From: Buxus sempervirens
Taxonomy: Eukaryota; Streptophyta; Magnoliopsida; Buxales; Buxaceae
Direction: 5' to 3'
Assembly (NCBI GenBank): GCA_947561395.2
Contig: CANNZS020000236.1
Location: 918,322-982,321, forward strand
Length of the DNA: 64,000 nt
A program made the position numbers and the translations under genes. Under the pieces are notes generated by a model. That model was given only the letters and a program-made list of their open reading frames with translations. It was not told where the DNA came from and made no database searches. Numbering within the stretch: position 1 is the stretch's first letter; each line of letters opens with the position of its first letter. Of the stretch, positions 20,153-31,933 are shown in pieces.

Positions 20153-22394
20153 CGCATTGCTGGTATTAAATAAAAGAAAGATATAAAAAGAAATGCTACC
20201 AAGATAAATCCTCCTACGGCTCTTTTCTCATAGCGCATCGACGGAGATCGCCCAGTTGGTTCTAGGTGGGGTCTCGAGTAAGGGTAGCCGCACTCTCCTT
20301 CTTTTATAACTCTAAGCGGAGGACCTTCCCTCTTAGCTCTTAAGGAATTCTTAAACCTATAGACGTTGTTAACGAGCTAACCTAACTAATAGAATCTCTT
20401 CTCTAGGTAGTTTGTAGTGGGCATTCCTATCTGACCGAGTTGCTAGTAGGAAGCTAGGCTATTGAACTAACAGAAGATAAGCGCAGCGGATGATATGCAG
20501 CGGACGATCTTCTTCTTTCTTTTTATCTAACATCGTCCGGTAGTTCCCTTTAGTATGTTTCTAAGAAGCTAGGACAGCTAAGAACGAATTAGCTCTTTCA
20601 AGCTCCGTTTCTAGAAGAGAAAGCCAGAAGGTAATAGCTGATTGGCAGTATGAGTGTCAGTAAGCTGCCGATGCTGTATTGCTGCCTGCTCGAATCAACA
20701 TCCCTCTACGAGTTTCCTCATTCCTGTGGTTGTTCTCTTCTGTTCTGAGAGAGAGGGGCTCTAATGCCATTTCTCTTCCGTCCAAAGGCCAGTGAAAGCT
20801 ATCAGATATAGGGTTTTCTTCCTTTCGATATGAGTCCCTTATTTCCTCCTTAGGAGCGCTTCTTGAAAGCCTTCTTCCCTGATTCCTCAACCCAGGATAG
20901 ATCACCAGCGTCAACCTATTATGCATTGCAGCTTATCCGCTGCAGCTCTTAGGTCTTGGTAGCTAGTGGGAATGTAGGATAGCTCAAGTAAGTAATAGAC
21001 TGACACCAGTGCCTCTGATAAGAGAAAATAGGTCCACATGATCAACCGAAAAGGCTTTCTATGGCCATTCTCTGCCTGAGCAAATGATGCTTTCAGGAAG
21101 GACGAATGCAAGGTTTTTTTTCCCTACCTATCCTATCCCCTATCAAGGAAGGACATGAACAAGATGGGATAAGCGCATCGGAGAAGGAATAGGTTGCAGC
21201 TTTTGTTGGTCCTACCTAGTAGCTAGATGCTTTAGTAGCTAGCTGGTTTGGGAAGGAAGGACAGGTAAGAATGGTATTATATCCCTCATTTCTTGTTTTT
21301 CCGGTGATGAGAGTTTGACCTCTAGGAATAAGACTTTCTCCCTTAATGTGCTGGTAGTTCCATAAGGCTTCCTAACTGCTTTTCTTATTTGTACGAGCTA
21401 GTAGTTTGAGTTCCTCTCCTAGCAGCTAGCCGTAGTTGGAATAGCTATTGGACTAGCAGACGCAGCAGACGAGAAGCAGCAACCATTGATCTTCCGTCTT
21501 CTCCTCTTCTACGGTCGGTCTTATAGGCCTAGTCGTCAACCTGGCAAGGAGCTACCTCACCAGGCCCTTTAGAATCATTTTGTGACATTCCTCCCTCACA
21601 CAAGGGAGCCAATATTAATGGCTTTACCTTGAGTTCTTGAGACGCCCAATCATAGCACTTCCAAAGTAAGCCGAAGCGGACCAATGTAGGGTCCGTATTC
21701 CGGCGATACCTGGAGGTTTCTACAGGTAATCTAAGAGCGTGAGGAGCCGAGTATATGGATTCTCAGCTACGGTAGTGTACCACTTCAACCATTGAAGCCA
21801 TTGTTGCATCCAATTACGGAGAACAGTGCGCTCCAAGATCTCCATTTCCGGTTCAGAGAGCAATCCCCATCTGCTGCATCTAAATATGCTGTTTCATCCG
21901 CTGAGACAAAAGCATATGAATCAACTCTTTCAAATGAAGAAGATGCCACCACTAAAAAAGAAAAGACGTCCATTTTGGAGGGCGGTGAATAAGGCTTTTA
22001 AGCCTGAAGAATAAGATTCTTTCAAATATACAGAAGTAGTCGATGACTAAAAGGCAAGTCCGACGGCAAGGGGTGTTGTCTGGTATAGAACCAGAACAAG
22101 GGCGGAGGGAGTTGTTTTCCAGTAGCAGCTTTCTTTTTCCTGGCTGAGTAGTTTCTCAAATCCCGAGAAGGGTGGTGGATGGGAATAGATAAGTAAGCAT
22201 GCGAGTACATTGTTTCAGACGCCGAATACGTTAAATCACCCACCGAAGACGCATAAGAATAATCCGATGAATCATAGATAGCATAGGGATGAATCATTCC
22301 TAAGAACCAGAGTCTAGGGCTGCTCTTTCCCAATCCGAACCAGCGGAATAGGCCTCTTCCGGTCCGGGTCGGAAGGCTTCCTTCCAGTGGTTGC
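20153..22394. other. Gene-poor spacer with small unassigned frames
   Basis: Minus frames of 89 codons (20657-20926), 66 codons (20911-21111) and 103 codons (22022-22333) are open. None has a recognisable domain. The last is Ser/Tyr-rich with a basic C-terminal half. The stretch 21540-21760 has the look of transferred nuclear repeat DNA (cattcctccctcacac words), but I cannot assign it. It recurs at 45561-47802. Confidence 0.4.
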
Positions 22395-22980
22395 TCCGGC
22401 TAGAGATATAGTCGTAGAGACGGCTAGAGATTATGTGAAGTCCCCAGATCTGAGATAAGGGAGATCCGGCTAGAGATTATGTCTAGGACAAGGCTATTGA
22501 TCTAGTCTAGTCTACCTTCTCTTCTTTAGCTTGAGTATATACCCTCCGCTAGATAGTCTGCTTTTCCTTTCTCTAGGTTTTGGGTGACTATTCCTTCAAG
22601 GATAGTTTCGGTGAGGTTCTACTTGATCTTAGTTCTTTTCCTCAAAGTAGGGAGCTAAAAGTCTTCTTTCTCTTTATCTCGGTACTTTTGGTACTCAATA
22701 CTCTAGTTCTCGCCCGAGAGAGAGTATCTGACTTGTTTTCCTCAGTTTCAGTTGAGGATCCCTAGTTATCGAAGGGATAGTAGCTCGTATTCTAGAGTGA
22801 AGCGAGCCTCCCCCTTCAAGTAGTAGCCCAAAGTGAAGTCAGTAGTCGTAGAGATGGCTAGAGATCTAATTCATTCTCTAATTTCCCTGCACGTCTTTTT
22901 CCCGCTGAAGAGACAAATCAGGGTGAGAAAGAGAAGGCTATTGAGAATGTCTAGTCTAGCTTTAGTCGTAGAGACGGCTA
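22395..22980 (+). repeat. Dispersed gtcgtagagacggctagaga repeats
   Basis: A word of about 20 bases, gtcgtagagacggctagaga, occurs at 22411-22430, with one change at 22845-22864 and nearly complete at 22965-22980. Its second half plus attatgt appears at 22421-22436 and again exactly at 22467-22482; tccggctagagat is exact at 22395-22407 and 22465-22477. Weaker versions continue to about 23175 (ggagatggctaggag). The spacing is irregular, so this is not a CRISPR or satellite array. It recurs at 47803-48388. Confidence 0.65.
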
Positions 22981-24338
22981 AGAGAAAGAGAAGGCGCAGA
23001 GACAGAGACGACTAAAGATATAGTTCAGTCCCCTTGATCTTGTCTTTTCCCCTTTCTTTTTTCTTTCCCGATGAAAGAAGTGTGAGCCATAGAAGGCGTA
23101 GATACAGATACAGATAGGGCTCTTTCTCGAGTTTCTTCCCTTGATTTAGTGAAGGAGATGGCTAGGAGAAGGCTCTGTCTCTAGTGAATTCCCGTAGTGC
23201 GTGTCTGCCCAGATGTGAGTGACCTACCTCAGTCGAGAGAGAGATCCCGCTATTGATTATGAATTCCAAGGAACTCCAAGAGAAGAGCAAAAGGTAAAGT
23301 ACTTACTATAGTCCTCAAAGCAAGAGCGGAATTCTACATACCTTGCTTGAACTTTCATTCACTATCAGGCTAGAAAAGGCCAGCAGCATAAAGAAAGGAA
23401 GAAGGAGAAGGACTTATTTATCTTCGGACACAGGGACTAGAAAGAAAGCACAAAGAAGGAAAAGGTATGTAGGTCTTTTTCTTGGGTTTCATAATTATCT
23501 TATATGAGGGTCAGGGCTTAAAGCGGGGTAGTTGAATAGGAATCCGGCTAATAAGCTTGAGTTCAGATAGTCAGGTGAGAATCCAATCCTTTTTGCGTTC
23601 TCGATGGAGTTGGTCTTCTTTGCACCTTAGTACAAGTAAAGCTCTGACTACAAGAATGCAAATGCATTGGATGCAAACTCATCACTTAAATCCCCAGAGA
23701 TGGCAATCTCACTTCAGAGAAAGTCTGATGTGCTATTTGACTGATCCTTAAGACTAGGATTTCGGATTCTCTTAGAACAAGGGCGCCCAATGAGCCAGAA
23801 AGAAGAGCTCATTCTTTAGCTAGCGCGGCAGGTAACCCTACTGCTGGCTGCTAAGATTCATTCCACGCTTTAGGAAGAAGGAAGATCTCACATAAGCTGA
23901 CTCGAAAGTAGAGTGAGGATTTCTTTCACATTTTGATGACGATCTGGAGAAATGGCCCCTAAAAGGGTCGCTAGCGAGGCCCTAAAAGGGTCTCACTAAT
24001 GGTTGAAGGGCAAGCGCTTATTCATCAGTATGTCTCCGCCGTGGGCATAGTTTAGCTGGTACTTCAGTGGGGTTTTTCCCTTTGCCCCTCATCTCGCACT
24101 CTGAGTAAGGCATCTATTCAACCTGAGATATAGACCATCTCTACGAAAGGCCCCTCTTAATTCAATCCGAACCAAATAAGGGTGGGCGGGTATATAATAA
24201 CTAACTAACCGTATGTGCCAAGCTAGCCGAGCAAGCAATAAAGAAAGGGATGGTTGGGCGGGGACTATACCACCTAACACTAAATAAAGCAATATTTTTC
24301 AACAAGAAAGCAAAGGGTCCGAAGGAGAAGAGAGACAG
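22981..24338. other. Gene-poor spacer
   Basis: No recognised gene. A 64-codon plus frame at 23557-23751 has no known domain. A 13-base direct repeat ccctaaaagggtc occurs at 23957-23969 and 23980-23992, separated by a short palindromic-looking piece (gctagc). It recurs at 48389-49746. Confidence 0.4.
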
Positions 24339-24406
24339 GGTAGCGGACTAGGGTCGATCAGACTGTTAGGTACGGGTAGCGAGCTAGGATCAAATAGACT
24401 GTTAGG
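24339..24406 (+). repeat. Two-copy imperfect tandem repeat, period 36
   Basis: The 32-base block starting gggtagcggactaggg (24339-24370) and ending agactgttag is followed at a 36-base offset by a block starting gggtagcgagctagga (24375-24406) with the same end. A handful of mismatches separate them. It recurs at 49747-49814. Confidence 0.7.
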
Positions 24407-25533
24407 GAGGAGGGGGAAAGAAGCAGCTAGGAGAAAAAGAAGGGCGGAGGGTGGGGCTGTAGGTGAGGTATAGAAGGTAGGAACTTCACTGAACTTAAAA
24501 AGAGAATGAATGATATTCCAAATCAGCAGGGTCTTTTTCTAGAACCAGGATGGTAAGTTCAGTAGAGGAAATTCCACTCTGAAGCTGCAGACACCACGGA
24601 GAATCCGCCAAAAAGGGCAGATCGATCTAGTCTTTCTTTTCCAGAAGAGGAAGATGAAAGCTATAGAAAAAGAATGGTAGAATGCTTTGTTTGGTTGGTT
24701 GGATTCAAAGTATCTAATATGGTAGTTTCCAACTTATTTCATAGGTAAAGAACGAAGCTAGGAATAAAGCATTTGAACGAGTTATAGGGCAAAAGGGAAG
24801 CGCAGACTTAACAATAAAATGAGAGGTACGGACGATAGATAGACCATTCCAAAGATCACAATCTACTATGAAATAAGGGAAAGTAGCGCTGGGGTGGTTC
24901 GAGTCCGCGTCGTGGTGACGGCTAACCGAGAAAGCGGAAGCCTTTGCATACGACACTCCTGCTAGCAAGCACATTGAGCAAATGCACAGCGGCAAGCCGG
25001 TAGAAAACAAAGGCGGTGGCCGGGGTCGGCGAGGAAGAAAAAGTGGATGAATTTGGCAGGTACTAACTATGTGTTTTCCCATCTGCCGTCCTTTGGGCTG
25101 GAGATTGCTGTTCAGCTGTTCCCCGGTTTTGAAGCTCGCCTCAAACTCTAGCTGCCGTGTGAACCTCTTCTGGGCAACTGTTAAAGCTCCTGGTTTCGCA
25201 ACGGCCGGCTTTGGTTCAGCTCTCGGGGCCACCTCACACACTAAAAAAATCGTAAGCTTCCTTCCCCACCCACCGCCCTCACTTGAAGACGAAAGAAAAA
25301 ATTCGATTCAAAGATCGCCTCCACCAGGCAAGGTCGGCTCAAGAAGTGGAAGTTGTGAGATGGAAAGAAGACCAAGAAAAAGGAACAGAATCAGGGATCA
25401 ATCCATACTCAAGCGGCTTGCCTTTGACTACGCATTGTCAGTCCTTTGAGAGACATAAGGACCTACCGACAAGGTCTCCTTTGTCTACTACGTCTTTCCC
25501 CTTTGGTCTATCAGCTTTGTCTAGGAGCCTCTT
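24407..25533. other. Spacer with opposed unassigned ORFs
   Basis: A 175-codon minus frame (24714-25241) and a 126-codon plus frame (25069-25449) overlap. The minus product has a Lys/Pro/Ala-rich start (RAEPKPAVAKPGALTVAQK) and a Cys-containing hydrophobic middle (STGLPLCICSMCLLAGVSYA). Neither matches a family I know. The minus frame lies about 290 bases downstream of the promoter-like motif at 25534-25542. At most one of the two can be real. It recurs at 49815-50941. Confidence 0.35.
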
Positions 25534-25542
25534 TCTCTTATG
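25534..25542 (-). promoter_or_regulatory. CATAAGAGA promoter-like nonanucleotide
   Basis: The minus strand reads gcttttttCATAAGAGAAAG. CATAAGAGA is the conserved core of the CRTA-type promoter in dicot mitochondria, and the A/T-rich run just upstream also fits. Transcription would run leftward into 25241-24714. A nine-base match can occur by chance in a sequence this long, so the call rests on motif plus AT-rich context only. A related TATAAGAGA lies on the same strand near 26165. The exact motif recurs at 50942-50950. Confidence 0.45.
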
Positions 25543-25689
25543 AAAAAAGCGATGAAAGACGTGCTCTAGGCCCCCTCTCAAGGTGTCTTATAGCTGCGTG
25601 GCAAGAGCTCTCTCTTCTAGAGCCCTTCTCAAGTGGGTTGACTATACAGACCTGTAAACTTAAATGAGCAGCGTGAAAACTTCACCAAA

Positions 25690-26450
25690 AGCTTGATGAC
25701 CTGGTGTGGCAGCGAGGCTCAACTTGTGCGAGCTTTCGGGGCGCAGGCTGTAACAGAGGGGCGATAGTGAGCCAACTAAGGAAAACTTTACTCTGGAAAA
25801 AAATCTGAGACCAAGGAGGGCTGTTTGAAAGGCCAAAGACGACCGTACGAAACCGCAGGATTGCGGGACGTAGGGTACAAGAGGCAAGCTTTATCCCATA
25901 GCGATAAGGAAAATACATCCCAAATCGCCCGGTAGAACGGAGAAGAACCATTAATAGAAGGATTATACGGGTTCTTCTGAGTCCTAACGGAGGACGCAGT
26001 CCAAATGGGTACCCACCGAAACCCGAGATTCATAGGAATCTCGAAGCAACGAGGGATATACCTCTCGGCAAGCCTGACACACATACTACGGAACTCAACT
26101 AAGATAAGAGTTCAGTAGGCATAGAAGACGGAGGATAAACAATTTACGTATATTGAGAGTTCTGTCTCTTATAAAACATTATTAGCTTACTAAGAGATAA
26201 AACAGATAGGTAGAATTTCACTAACCTATCAGCTCCATCATCCTTACGGACTATCATTCTTCTATGGAATGCGGGAATGCATCTCGGAAGACCTGTTCGT
26301 GTCACGCTTACGGGAAAGGGTATTGCAGCCGTACGCTCAAACGAGCCACTGTAATACCTTTGTAGGCACACAGCACAACATTTAAGGTACAAGGCGGTGT
26401 TTAACCAATCCAGCCTTACGCCTGAAAGCATGAAGCCACCTGGCAAATAA
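25690..26450 (-). mobile_element. Endogenous mitovirus RdRp fossil (N-terminal part)
   Basis: Minus-strand remains of a mitovirus (Mitoviridae) RNA-dependent RNA polymerase, an RNA virus of mitochondria. The clearest block is TRTGLPRCIPAFHRRMIVRK with the following DDGADRLVKFYLSVLSLSKL (about 26180-26320). Then come GFRWVPIWTA (about 26010), a WDKACL-containing stretch and RKLAQVE (about 25735), in the order seen in the first half of mitovirus polymerases. The catalytic palm, including GDD, is not reached. It is broken with several interruptions. Such fragments are well known in plant mitochondrial and nuclear DNA. It directly adjoins a gypsy fragment on the same strand. Copy 2: 51098-51858. 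Confidence 0.78.
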
Positions 26451-26469
26451 GTATACCGCTATACAGCGC

Positions 26470-27169
26470 TCCTTAGATAAGAACAAATAGTCTCGCTGTC
26501 TCTTCTGCCGTACAATCTGTTGGCGCCGCGATGAATGTAGCATATTTAGAGAATCGGTCCACCACTACTATGATGGAACCCAACTCTCCCACCTTAGGCA
26601 ATGCCGAGATGAAGTCCATTGAGATGCTTGCCCAAGGCCTTTCCGGGACTGGTAAGGGTTCTAGCAAACCCCCTTGCCTCTTCCGCTCCACCTTGTCTTG
26701 TTGACACACAAGACAAGTCCTTACATACTCATCAACGTCATCACGCATGTGCGGCCAGTAGTATGCTGCCTCGAGGAGAGCCAACGCCCGTTGTTGGCCT
26801 GGGTGACCAGCCCATCGAGTATCATGGCACTCCTTCAATAGCTCCTTTCTCAAGTTGTTACACTTGGGCACATAGAGCCTTTCTCCCTTAGCCATTAGAA
26901 GACCATCCTTTACCCAGAACTTTCTGGTCTTCCCTTCTCGTGCTAAGTCCATTAGGCCCTTGGCTATGGGATCCTTATCAAGTCCCTCTCGTATACGATC
27001 GGGCACGCTCACTTTGAGTTGGCTCACAGCGGCTACCTCCTCAAGCTTAAGTGAGGCCAACTCTGCCTTCCTACTTAGCGCATCGGCCACCTGGTTGGTC
27101 CGGCCAGGCTGGTACTCTAGCACCATGTCAAAGTCCGCCAATCAGTCCTGCCAGCGCGCTTGCTTAGGG
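26470..27169 (-). mobile_element. Second chromovirus-like gypsy fossil, cut by the repeat junction
   Basis: Minus-strand pol fragment reading from 27169 downward: the end of RNase H (EYQPGRTNQVADALSRK), the connection, the integrase zinc finger (HDTRWAGHPGQQR ... CLVCQQDK) and the start of the integrase core (SMDFISALPKVGELGSIIVV, FSKYATFIAAPTDC). It is close kin to the 14505-16885 element and in the same orientation, but better preserved, with few breaks. It is truncated on both sides: by the mitovirus fossil at one end and by the tandem-repeat junction at the other. Copy 2: 51878-52577. Confidence 0.9.
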
Positions 27170-30100
27170 TAGTCCACAACTTCTTTAGTAAGAGAATCTC
27201 GATTGTGTAATAGAATAGGTTGGACCCCCAAGACGAACTATCAAGTTTTGGATTTCTTCCGAAATTAAGGACTGGTCCCCGGGGTTTCCGAATCCCGTCT
27301 TTTAGGAATTCCCCCCGGGGTTGAAAGAGTGGTTTAAGTTGCTCCCTCTTTCCTATGAGCTCCCCTCCGAGCAAAAAGTAAAAGAAAGAATGATGAAACC
27401 TGCGGCCAGGCCTAAATAAATAGATTGAGGCCTTTCCCTCTATAGAGTAGTTAACCCCGTCTATCCCGACATTGAGGTAAGCGCGGATATCCCTTTCTTT
27501 CTTTCCGGGGTAGAGTGAGTCCTCGTCTAGTAGCTCGTAGCTAGCTAGATTATCAGACGATTATTAATACGATTCTATTTCATTCATTCTCGGTGCAAAA
27601 CCGTCTACCCTTCCTGCACTCCTAGCTGCATAAGGCATTCTGCTTCCCCTGCCCTACATTCCTGACTAGGAATGATATAAGGTCCGCCCTTAGGTAGTTC
27701 CTTTGTGTGTGGCAATAAGCCTCCTACCTTCTAGTCCCTGCTAGCTCGCTAAGTTAGGTAGCTTCTCCTTCCCTCAGAAAAGACTAACGTAAACTCAACT
27801 CTTACGAGGCGCCCCCGCTCTAAGATAAAGGACTCAAGACTCAACTCAACTGACGTAGGAGACTGGGCCCTGACGCTGGAGATTAGCTCAGCTAGGACTC
27901 TTAACTAATAACTGAGGCTGACGTAGGACAAGTAGAACACTGAGCGTAGGAGCCTTTGGTTAATAAGATGTGTAGGACATTGGTTAATAAGATGCGCTAG
28001 CTCAATTGTTTTTCAAAAGTCTTCCTATTTTACTTTGAGTAAATAAAGTGTAGCATTGAGTAGATGCTAATTCTTTAACTTAGTATATTAGCGGAGCTCT
28101 GTCAGGGGGGAAAGGCTAATGGAAGAATACAAGGCTTTTCGAGTCCATTAGTCCCCCCCGAACCCCCCACTACTGACCGTAAAGGTGCTTACATATAATA
28201 TATATATATGCTTTTACATTTAAATTTGGATTCTAACTCCCCTTTCACGCTCGTTTGAGCCCGTAACCGGTCTCTCTCTGGATCTGAACCTGGATTCTCA
28301 GAGCATCGTATATATAATAGAGTCATAAGCTGGATCTACTGCTTAACCAAAAGAATCAATTGCTCCGGGGCAACTTCTCCCTGGAGCTACTGGATATCGA
28401 CCTAAGAGATACTAGACCAGGTGCGAGAGGAAGGTATGTAATTAGAATATCTATCCCTGTTGTTCGCATATGGGTTGTTATCCCTTTAATTAGAAGGCAG
28501 AAGTGCTAGGGATCGGAAATGACGTAGGTGACGAATCGGGCCAATCGAGGCGGTCCCCATTTGAGATTGAGAGAGCGGTCGGGCCGGGTGGCAAGCTCAA
28601 GGCTTGGTGGGGGATAGGGTAGCTCGGTTTGCCTCTATATCGGGATTTGATCCAAGATGGGAAGAAGATTGGTTTGCTCTACAATCGGGGAGCTTCGACT
28701 AGCTCCTTGCGAACACCTCAGAGAAATAGGAACTCAACATCGATGACATACTGCGGAAAATGCACGAATTAATGCTACGAATGAACGAAAGAGTCACTCT
28801 CTATCTTGTTTGCCTACCTTCTTGGTCAAGCCTACTTTCGAAAAACTACGGTCCACCAATTAGGATCCGTTCACTCCATCTGAACCTATTGGCCCTCTTT
28901 CTTCTCTAATTCGATCAGCTGCAACTGGTAAAACAAGCGATTCGTAAACAAATTATTCTAACACTACTGATTCTGCGAACCTTTTCCCTCGATCTTTTGA
29001 TCGTAACAATCGATTCTGTGCACTTTCTACATCGCTAACTGGTAGACAAGAAGCGAGGGCTTGCTTTGGCTTTCATTCCTACCTTCGCAAACCCAGGAAA
29101 GAGGGATAGCTTGGATAATCAGTAGTGCAGGGAAGGAAAACGGGCTATTCGCTGGTAACAAACCTAGGAGAATTAGCAAAATAGAAATGAAATACTGACG
29201 ATTCTATGACCAAAACAGGTGATTCGCTGATAGAGACAGCTACCTTAGCTAATTGCTTCGGAGAGTTACCAATTGGGTTGGAGCAAGGAACCGCAAAAGA
29301 CTACCGATTCTGCAACAAATGCAACTCATTCTGAAATGTCAACAACCGATTGTGCGCAACTTTTGTCACGAGTGAAAAACAACTAATTATGCGAAAAAGA
29401 CTGAAAAATCACATACAAATAAGACGAGGTATCAAAGGAACATAGCTTGATAACAAGATTGCAACCGGATGCTTCGAAGCAGACTATCAAGTTACTAACG
29501 ACTTCTAGCAAGGAGATAGACCAAGCGCATGAACTACCCCTATTGACCTAAAAGGTCAGCCCAGTCAGTGCAGTCTCGATCTTTATGATTCAACTTCTCT
29601 TTGCGAGGTAGCCCGGTGCCCCAAAAACCAGCTCTTCTCAGAACCCGGGGGAGAGACTAAAAGCTGTCTCTTGAGCTCGGGTAGCTCCTTCTTAATTGAT
29701 TGCCAAATCTTAATCGAATTGCCATGCTCTAATCAAGGAGCGACCAATGAAAATAGAGTTACAAGTTCTAGGGCGAAGGACTCTGATCCTGGGCTTTTGA
29801 ACATCAAGCTTGTGGACAGGCCTCTCTCTTCCTTCTTGCTTCACACCAGCTATTGACCCCAATTCACTTAAGAAACCAGCCTTGTTATTTATAAGGGGTG
29901 CGGCTATGCCGTGTTCTCGGTGTATGCGCGAAGTGAATCTTCTATACCGTCCATAGTTATAGTTGGCGGGCAATTCGTCGTTCATGCATTTTGGACCGTT
30001 GTCGCTGGAGATTGCACTTAGTGCTAGGCTTCCGCTGTCGGTCCGGCCCGGGTGATGAAACTGAACGTACTTTGGTTAGTCATTCTGGTTGTATCGACTT

Positions 30101-31933
30101 GCGTCTGTCCCTCTGTCCCTGATCCTTTCAAGCATAGAATGAAGCGAGTGGGGATTGCCGGGTTTCAGCTGGTTTCTGTGTTCTTAGGTTCGATCTCTTC
30201 TCTTCTAGGGCCAACGCGCCTATTCTATTACATTCCTTTCCCTTTCCCCTTCTTGGGTGAACCTGTCCCATTGCCCGAATCCAGGAATGGTGATGTCTCG
30301 TCCTGACATGGGTTACCTTTCCTAAACGGGTTTAATGGAACATGCCTAGGGCAGAGAAACGTAAGTTTATCTAGCCCGATAGGCAAAACACCTTAAGAGA
30401 GGGCACTTCGTGGCTTAAACGGCTCTATTTTAACTATGCTCCACCGTTAGAGAAGAAAGAAAATACATGCATATAGGCAAACCCCACGAACCATCCGTTT
30501 CGGGAGCTACAAGGAGGAAGAAATAGGATTCGGATGAAGAATAAGAAAGAGAGAACGATGCCGAGGCTGAAGTCGAAACCTAAGTCGAAGTTCAAGCTAA
30601 AGCAGGTGCCTAAGTTGAAGCTTAAGTCGATGCCAAAGCCGGTGTTGATGTCTTAGAATAGGGAACACCAAGTGAAAGAGCTGCCATCCGGAACTTGAGA
30701 AGGGGGACGAACTACTTTGATTGAGTCTTGCAGACAAACCGAACTCGCGGAGATTGAAATGAGAGAAAATGGAAAGGCGCTTTTTCCACCTTTTTCAGAG
30801 TGGAGTTACTCTTAGTCGAAATCACTCGAACCTTTCTCATATCTTTGTGTTTCCTGTGTCCTCAATTGTCCAGTTTCCCGGCTCGCTAGCTTGCTTGATC
30901 AAATCCACGGAACGAACTGACTTCCCGGCAAAGCAAAGGAGAAAGAGTGATTCTTTACGTTGCAAGCAAACAAGCAACGGCACACACAGAAGTGAATAAA
31001 ATAGCTGACTGACTTCCGCACAGGAAGGAGTGACTGAACTACGGTGTTTTGCAACTTTTCAATCAAATTCAATCAAAAAACAAGGGAAGATGGGACTTTT
31101 TCCTTTTACCTTCCCTAAAAGTACCATTTCAATGGAATAACACGGGAATATGAAACCCTTTTTAACCAAAAACAGGAGAATTAGTCAACTTGTCAATCAA
31201 GATTCAATCAAGGAAAGCACTTCTTCACTTGCCTTGGCTTGAGTCCAATCTCATCTGTCAGGAGATGGCTTAGTAAGGAGTTGTTAAAGTCTTCTGGTAG
31301 TCGCTTGTCTTATGAGTGAATCTCGATCTATGGCCTATTTGATTGAAGCTGAAGGCCTGTTCAAAAAATCAGATAGGCCGTTTTCTTATCTGCTAGCTCG
31401 CCTTCTTCTTCTTCTAGTCAAATCTTTGAAAGGGGTGAAACCGTCGTACATGAGTAGACTGCCCTACCCTTTTAGTACTAAAGGTAGGAAAGCCAGAAAG
31501 AAAGCAAGACTTCTCTAAGAACATCTTTTATAATCTCCGATCGGGGAATATTAATAGATGTTCCCACGGAGCGGTAACTAGTTTAGCTGCTCGAACCTGA
31601 ACCATCGTGAATAGAACCAGCGCTTAAGGAAAAGTAGGAGAAGAAGGCCGACGGGTGATTCCCTTGGGTACGAAAGAGGGATATGAGTGAAGATAGAGGA
31701 AGAGGAAAGAAGGCTTGTGTGAAGGATACGTCTTGGCTATGGCATCATGCAAGGCAGGCTCAGGCAAGCGTCTTTGAGTCGTCGAAGGCAAGATAGCACA
31801 GGAAACGGACGATTTACCGCATAGGTAACTATAAGGGAGGAGTTCAAACCCGGCAATCTCCGACTTAAATGATTTAGGAGTGAAAGAACCTGGTATTCCC
31901 CGCTCCTTAATATCCCCCCGATGGAGGAAGCTT

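Larger units (their letters stand above)
1762..27169 (+). repeat. 25,408-bp tandem repeat unit, copy 1
   Basis: The sequence beginning tagtccacaacttcttt at 1762 recurs at 27170 and 52578, a constant offset of 25,408. At the left edge, base 1761 (t) differs from the corresponding base 27169 (g), so 1762 is the first matching base. The unit holds all the recognised genes and fossils of the window. All open frames compared recur with identical length and translation in the later copies, so divergence is at or near zero. Confidence 0.97.

Noticed and set aside
21540-21760. Further LTR retrotransposon fragment
   Set aside because: The composition and a cattcctccctcacac phrase recall nuclear repeats, but no gag or pol domain can be read, so I do not assign a family.
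22395-22980. CRISPR-like array
   Set aside because: Repeat copies are few, degenerate and irregularly spaced, and the sequence context is a plant mitochondrial genome.
24885-24915. tRNA T-arm-like stretch (ggtggttcgagtccgcg)
   Set aside because: The loop resembles TTCGAGT, but the stem pairs imperfectly and no anticodon arm, D arm or acceptor strand can be laid out upstream.
25069-25449. 126-codon plus ORF as a mitochondrial gene
   Set aside because: It overlaps the minus-strand 175-codon frame, shows no known domain and lacks coding-like base use. It is recorded only in the spacer entry.
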